64,000 bases of DNA from Hepsetus odoe (Eukaryota; Chordata; Actinopteri; Characiformes; Hepsetidae): assembly GCA_017165825.1 (NCBI GenBank), contig CM029369.1, positions 4,105,985 to 4,169,984 of the forward strand, read 5' to 3'. The position numbers were made by a program, and so were the translations under genes. The notes beneath the pieces are model-generated. The model did not search any database and was not told where the DNA came from. It worked only from the letters and a program-made list of their open reading frames with translations. This document shows, in pieces, positions 59,600 to 64,000 of the stretch. Positions within the stretch are counted from its first letter, which is position 1; every line of letters starts with the position of its first letter.

Positions 59600-59905
59600 G
59601 GATCATTTCTAGCCAGCCTGCAAATCATTTCTAGCCAGCCTTCATCTGAAAAGCCCCAAAAGCCTTCAACTAACCCAAAACAGCAGGACGCCTGGTCTGT
59701 GATACACTCAAGTTCAGTTTGCCCTGTTAGAGCTTAAAGCTCAGCCCGACTTCACCTCCCACTTCTCAAAAACAGAAAACACAAGAAATCTCAGTTTCAG
59801 CTCCTAAGTGGTGGAATGAACTTCTCCTGAACATCAGAACTGCTGAGACCCTCACTGTCTTCACAAAGAAACTGAAGACACATCTCTTCAATGAGCTTAT
59901 TCTTC
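59600..59905 (+). mobile_element. L2-like LINE C-terminal fragment
   Basis: Encodes APKWWNELLLNIRTAETLT, then VFTKKLKTHLF, the well-known C-terminal end of L2-clade polyproteins. It is followed at once by an antisense RTE-like fragment. Confidence 0.75.
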
Positions 59906-60245
59906 TTCTCATTGCGGCTGCTCCTGTTTAGGGGTCGCCACAGCGGCTCATACGCTTCCATTTCCTCCTGTCCTCTGCATCTTCCTCCTTCAAAGCAACC
60001 ACCTGCATTTCCTCTCTCACCACGTCCATAAACCTCCTCTTTGGTCTTCCTCTTCTCCTCTTTCCTGGAAACTCCATGTTCAACCTCCTCCTCCTAATAT
60101 ACTCCTCGTCTCTCCTCTGGACATGTCCAAACCAGCACAACCTTGCTTCTCTAACTTTGTCTCCAAGATGCCTAACCTGATCTGTCCCTCTAATATACTC
60201 CTCTAATATTTCTAATCCTGTCCATCCTCGTCACACTCAACGAAA
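59905..60245 (-). mobile_element. Non-LTR retrotransposon 3' fragment (RTE-like), antisense
   Basis: On the minus strand it encodes WFGHVQRRDEEYIRRRRLN, then GKRRRGRPKRRFMDVV and ends RKWKRMSRCGDP. It is a closer-to-consensus sibling of 52397-52720 (same family, same 3' end cggctgctcctgtttagggg in complement). Confidence 0.8.
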
Positions 60246-62640
60246 ATCTCAGCATCTTTTACACACATCTCACACACACATATCTTCAAGAAGCACTTTG
60301 GAAGATAAACTGGATCTCCATTCATTAAACTAAATATGAATATAAACACAAATAACCCAGTTCACGGATCCAATTTGAATAAAATGTATCCTCATGTTTT
60401 CTCTGTGCAATCTGATGGAGTATTAGCTTCAGGGTTGTAGCTGCAGCTCAATTCGAGTCCATATTTTGTAATATGAGTGATGTTTCCTTTGGAAGCTACA
60501 ACTCACAGTTGTGTACATCACTCTGGAGAAGAGCATATTTTTTGAGCCACATTTTGTAGATGCAAATGTTCAAGACTCTTGATTCAGCTAACATTATTGT
60601 AACTACCAATGGCACAAACTAAAGCCCAAACTAGAACCCAAATGTGCTTTTTGTTATTTGAGTAAATAACAGCTGCATGTAGGTGTCTGTTAGTTTACAA
60701 GGGTTTTTATTTTGACACATGTTAACCATAGATCAAGTCTGCCATGACTGCTCTTTATTGGGACAACAGAAAGACCCTGGCCTTGTGAAAATATCCAGAA
60801 TGACAAAAAAGGGGGTGTTGTAGAGCCAAAGTCCATTTATTGGAATAAAATTGATTCATTATAGAATGAAAAACCCAGACAAGAAACCATGTCTGCTTCA
60901 AAATCACATGGTGTTTCAGCAAGATATCAAGTATAAGCCTTCTTATTAGAACCAATGCTGGCACTTTATTAGGTCCCATATAGATGCTCTCTAGATGCTG
61001 ACGTTGAAGACAAACTACCTGTTTAAATGCAACTGGTTAACAGACTTGGGCTGAGAGTTAAAAATCTTATGTTTAAGGTATCGACGGGAAAGAGGAAGCT
61101 TAAATGAAAGATCTAGGTAATGTTAAAAGATATTTTGTTAAAAGTACCTAAATTAATATGCATCACTGTTATTTTCTGTTGCCAGTGAGAAATACAATGC
61201 ACTGCAGGCTCCCTTTGTGCCTACAAGAATTTTTCTTTCTTCCAGGAAGTGGTTTAATTAGGCAACATCTTGAGCCCAATGTGCAGTGCAGACCTGAGCG
61301 AGTGCTGAGATCATTCTCAGACATTCATCACGGCTGCAGTGTTTTACACCCCACAGCCTAAAGCTGCCTCGCCCAGCCCCCAAACCCCCTGCCTCTCTGC
61401 TCCATCTGCCTTTCTCTTCCTGTCTCCTGAAAAAGAGCATATGTGTTGTCTGGCCACTTATGAGAAAGTTTTGAAGTAGCCATTGTAGTTTAGGTTGTGT
61501 TAAGATGGCCAGAATGACATTTTGAAGTTGAGTGAGTTGAGATTTTATTTTTTTTTAATTAAAGTAATGTATGCAAAACTGAAAAATGGTCAGGTAATGA
61601 AGATATGCAATACGTTCTCTCTTAACAAAGCAAATAAATCAGTGGTGGCCTAGTGGTTAGTGGTGCTGCTGATTTTGCATTATGTTCTAACTGCAGGATA
61701 AACTATGGCAAAGGAAGCTGCAGTTTTCCAGCATTATTTCCAATCAAAAGCAACCAACTGCTCTACTGAGAGACCAGAAACATATGAATCGCTTCAGTTT
61801 CTCGCAGTAGTTTCACCAACCATGGAGAATGTTTGGAAGCAAATGGTTCTGCCAAGTTTTCCGAATGAGAAAAGCACGGAAGGCCCCTTCAGAACACGTC
61901 ACATCTCGCCCATCGAGTGCCACCATAGATGTCAGGGCAGATTCCTGGAGAGGTCAGTGAGAGGGCAGCTCAAGAACTGAGAAAGAAAGGGAAAATGCTC
62001 ATTTCCTGCATAATTTGAAAACAATTTGTTATTTTATGCCAAATCATTCATGAAAACCTTCCCAGAACAGGGATGGAAGGAAGAAACGTAGCACATGCTA
62101 GAGCTCGCCACAGTACAGCGAACATGCTTACAGTAACTTGTACAAACAGAAGCGAGGCAGACCTGTATAAATAAGACTCGGCTGTCATTACTCAGCCAAC
62201 AGATATTTGTAGATCATCTGCTTACTTTGCTTCTCTAGCCATCAATCAGGCCATCATAGCAAGAAAAAACGCTGAGCTGAAGACAGTCACATTTTTGAAT
62301 GTCTTAACAGGGTCTGCACAGACTTGTACGACGGTAAAGAAGAGATCAGGCTCTTTGAAGTTCAGCAAGGTCAAAGTAGCCAAAGAATCTTGGATCTTAA
62401 GGCTCTTAAGGAAACATTCAACTCTGCACAAGAACTTGATGAAGTGCTCTATATGCTTTATATGATGCATGTTCATTCTAGAAGCATATGTTATGTCGTT
62501 GAAAAAGTTTTCCTTTTCCTCCCAGGGAAACGACAAATCTTCAGTTCATCTTGCAGAGATGTGGGGAAACAGACAGTAATGCCATGGCGCCACACTCATA
62601 TTGTTTTTGCTTTAAAACCCATTCCGCATTGAGTGATTAA
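60246..62640. other. Intergenic, no gene recognised
   Basis: AT-rich sequence with short open frames only (for example 61705-61980, 91 codons, no recognisable domain). A tRNA-SINE-head-like fragment, cagtggtggcctagtggtta, lies at about 61640. I see no exon-like conservation signal by eye. Confidence 0.5.
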
Positions 62641-62649
62641 CCATACCCC

Positions 62650-62765
62650 GACTCCAGCCCTCCAATGGGACGCAACCACACTCGCCGCCCTCATTGGACC
62701 TGTGGGAAGGCGGTCAGGGGGTGCATCTGGGATAAAGAGACCCACGTTTTTTTCTGACTGGAGGG
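62650..62765 (+). promoter_or_regulatory. CCAAT-containing promoter-like stretch
   Basis: GC-richer than its surroundings, with a CCAAT box (ctccaatggg, about 62661) and an inverted CCAAT (tcattggacc, about 62692) about 30 bp apart, then gggataaagag about 40 bp on. It could drive a gene beyond the window; no coding exon follows that I can recognise. Confidence 0.25.
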
Positions 62766-63137
62766 AGGGAGAAGAACAAAACCAACCCACCACTTCAGTT
62801 CTTCCACTGTGAATGCATGACATCAGCATCATGGCTTCATGCTGGATTGTTTTATACCCAGTCATTATCAAGACTTACTGAAAGAGACTTTTGGCTTTAG
62901 CCTGAGGTTTATTTTTTCCTGCAAGTCGGGAGTTGTGCACTTTTCTGCTGCTGCGTTCCCTCCAAAGTGTCAATTTCTCCTTCGCTTCCTCTCATTTCTG
63001 ACTATTAACTCCCCCAAAACTATTGCTCTTTTACAGTCTCCTCTGTCGAAACTCAAAACTTCCACATAATAATGTGCTTTTGCACACATCACTGTGGTAT
63101 TTAAGGACCCATATAGATTGCAAACGTGTAATCAATA

Positions 63138-63363
63138 TTTACATTTACAGCATTTAGCAGCTGCTCTTATCCAGAGCGACTTACATACCCTAATTACAGG
63201 GACAGTCTCCCTGGAGCAACTCAGGGTTAAGGGTCTTGCTCAGGGACCCAGTGGTGGTAGTGCTAGAGGTGGGATTCAAACCTGAGACCTGGGATTCAAA
63301 CCTGAGACCTCTTGAGCCATAGGTCCATAGGCAAGCACCCTACCACTAGACCACCACCACCCC
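63138..63363 (-). mobile_element. tRNA-derived SINE (family 1) with internal 20-bp duplication
   Basis: Antisense copy of 46137-46342. The segment gggattcaaacctgagacct occurs twice in tandem (63271-63290 and 63291-63310), duplicating the B-box region. A short family 3-like remnant (catgtaaactccacacagaa) lies at about 63456. Confidence 0.85.
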
Positions 63364-64000
63364 AGACCACTGCCACCCCTCCAATATAAATGAAACTACT
63401 CTTCATCCTGACATGTATGTTTTTAGAGGAACCCCAAGTAGACAAGGGAAGAACATGTAAACTCCACACAGAAAGGACTTCTAGAGCCTCAAAGTTCAAG
63501 GTCAGCTTTTTATGCACCAGTTCCAGCTTGACCGGGCTATTCCTGAAGTCTACTTTAATTAGCCCAGAGCTATATCTACACCATGCTTCTCTACAGTCAG
63601 CTGAGATGAGGGTTCATCATGAGATGTATGCAGGAGTGTACTGAGAAGTGTGTTCGACTTAGTGTAAAAACTTCATATTGTGAGTTTTGAATTCTAGATA
63701 TTAATTCTGCTTTTGGATTTTCACTTGGTATGGCACTATTATTTCAAACCTTTGACGCAATGTAACTTCGATAACATTGGAACTAGGACATCGAACCAGC
63801 TTAGCCTCCAGGGTCTGTCAGAAAACACTGAAGAATGTATCGTTTTCTCTTCAAAGAGCTGATTAAGAAAACAGATTGACTGCCAATTTCCTGACAAACT
63901 CCATTTTTTGACCCCAAGGAATATCACAGCTGCTAGAAGTTTTTTAACACCACACACATTTAACTCTGAACTGCTTCAAGGCTTTAGGATTTCGGTTTAT

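Noticed and set aside
61705..61980. 91-codon frame as a small gene
   Set aside because: No recognisable domain, signal peptide, conserved neighbour or splice context; within chance expectation for the region.

Overview
The window is vertebrate nuclear DNA, almost certainly from a teleost fish. It has GT-AG introns, a titin gene, many tRNA-derived SINEs of the kinds seen throughout fish genomes, L2-like and RTE-like LINE fragments, a Tc1/mariner-type palindromic element, and abundant microsatellites. All three recognised genes lie on the + strand.

Bases 1-38022 are the 3' part of a titin gene. It opens inside a giant exon (1-13450) of A-band C-zone super-repeats, each an 11-domain unit Ig-Fn-Fn-Ig-Fn-Fn-Fn-Ig-Fn-Fn-Fn. 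Reading domain by domain I find one partial and seven complete super-repeats (about 67 Fn3 and 36 Ig domains in the window, including the M-band). These are followed by the P-zone (Ig-Ig-Fn-Fn-Ig-Ig-Fn, matching A164-A170), the titin kinase, and the M-band Ig domains with their linkers (charged region, KSP repeats, Ser/Met-rich is7-like exon), ending in the M10 Ig domain and a stop at 38020-38022. A 3' UTR runs to an AATAAA at 39045.

Bases 39690-43045 are a 3.35-kb minisatellite built from 13-bp and 8-bp units. Its minus strand is open in all three frames over the proximal 1.4 kb, giving spurious long reading frames.

Bases 43702-49097 hold a 13-exon gene that I reconstruct as a secreted, short collagen-like protein (307 aa). 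It has a proline-rich attachment-type motif near the N-terminus, a basic collagen stretch, a C-T-C cysteine pair, and a C-terminal segment resembling the one that follows the collagen domain of ColQ, the collagen tail of acetylcholinesterase. It stops where ColQ would enter its cysteine-rich domain. This is the most interesting locus in the window.

Bases 51717-53419 are FKBP7 in four exons (216 aa): signal peptide, FKBP domain, two EF-hands, C-terminal HDEL. FKBP7 near the 3' end of TTN is conserved vertebrate synteny and supports the titin assignment.

The remaining 10.5 kb (53.5-64 kb) is repeat-rich intergenic DNA with SINEs, nested LINE fragments and low-complexity tracts. I see no convincing further gene there. 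A CCAAT-bearing stretch near 62.65-62.76 kb could be a promoter for a gene beyond the window.
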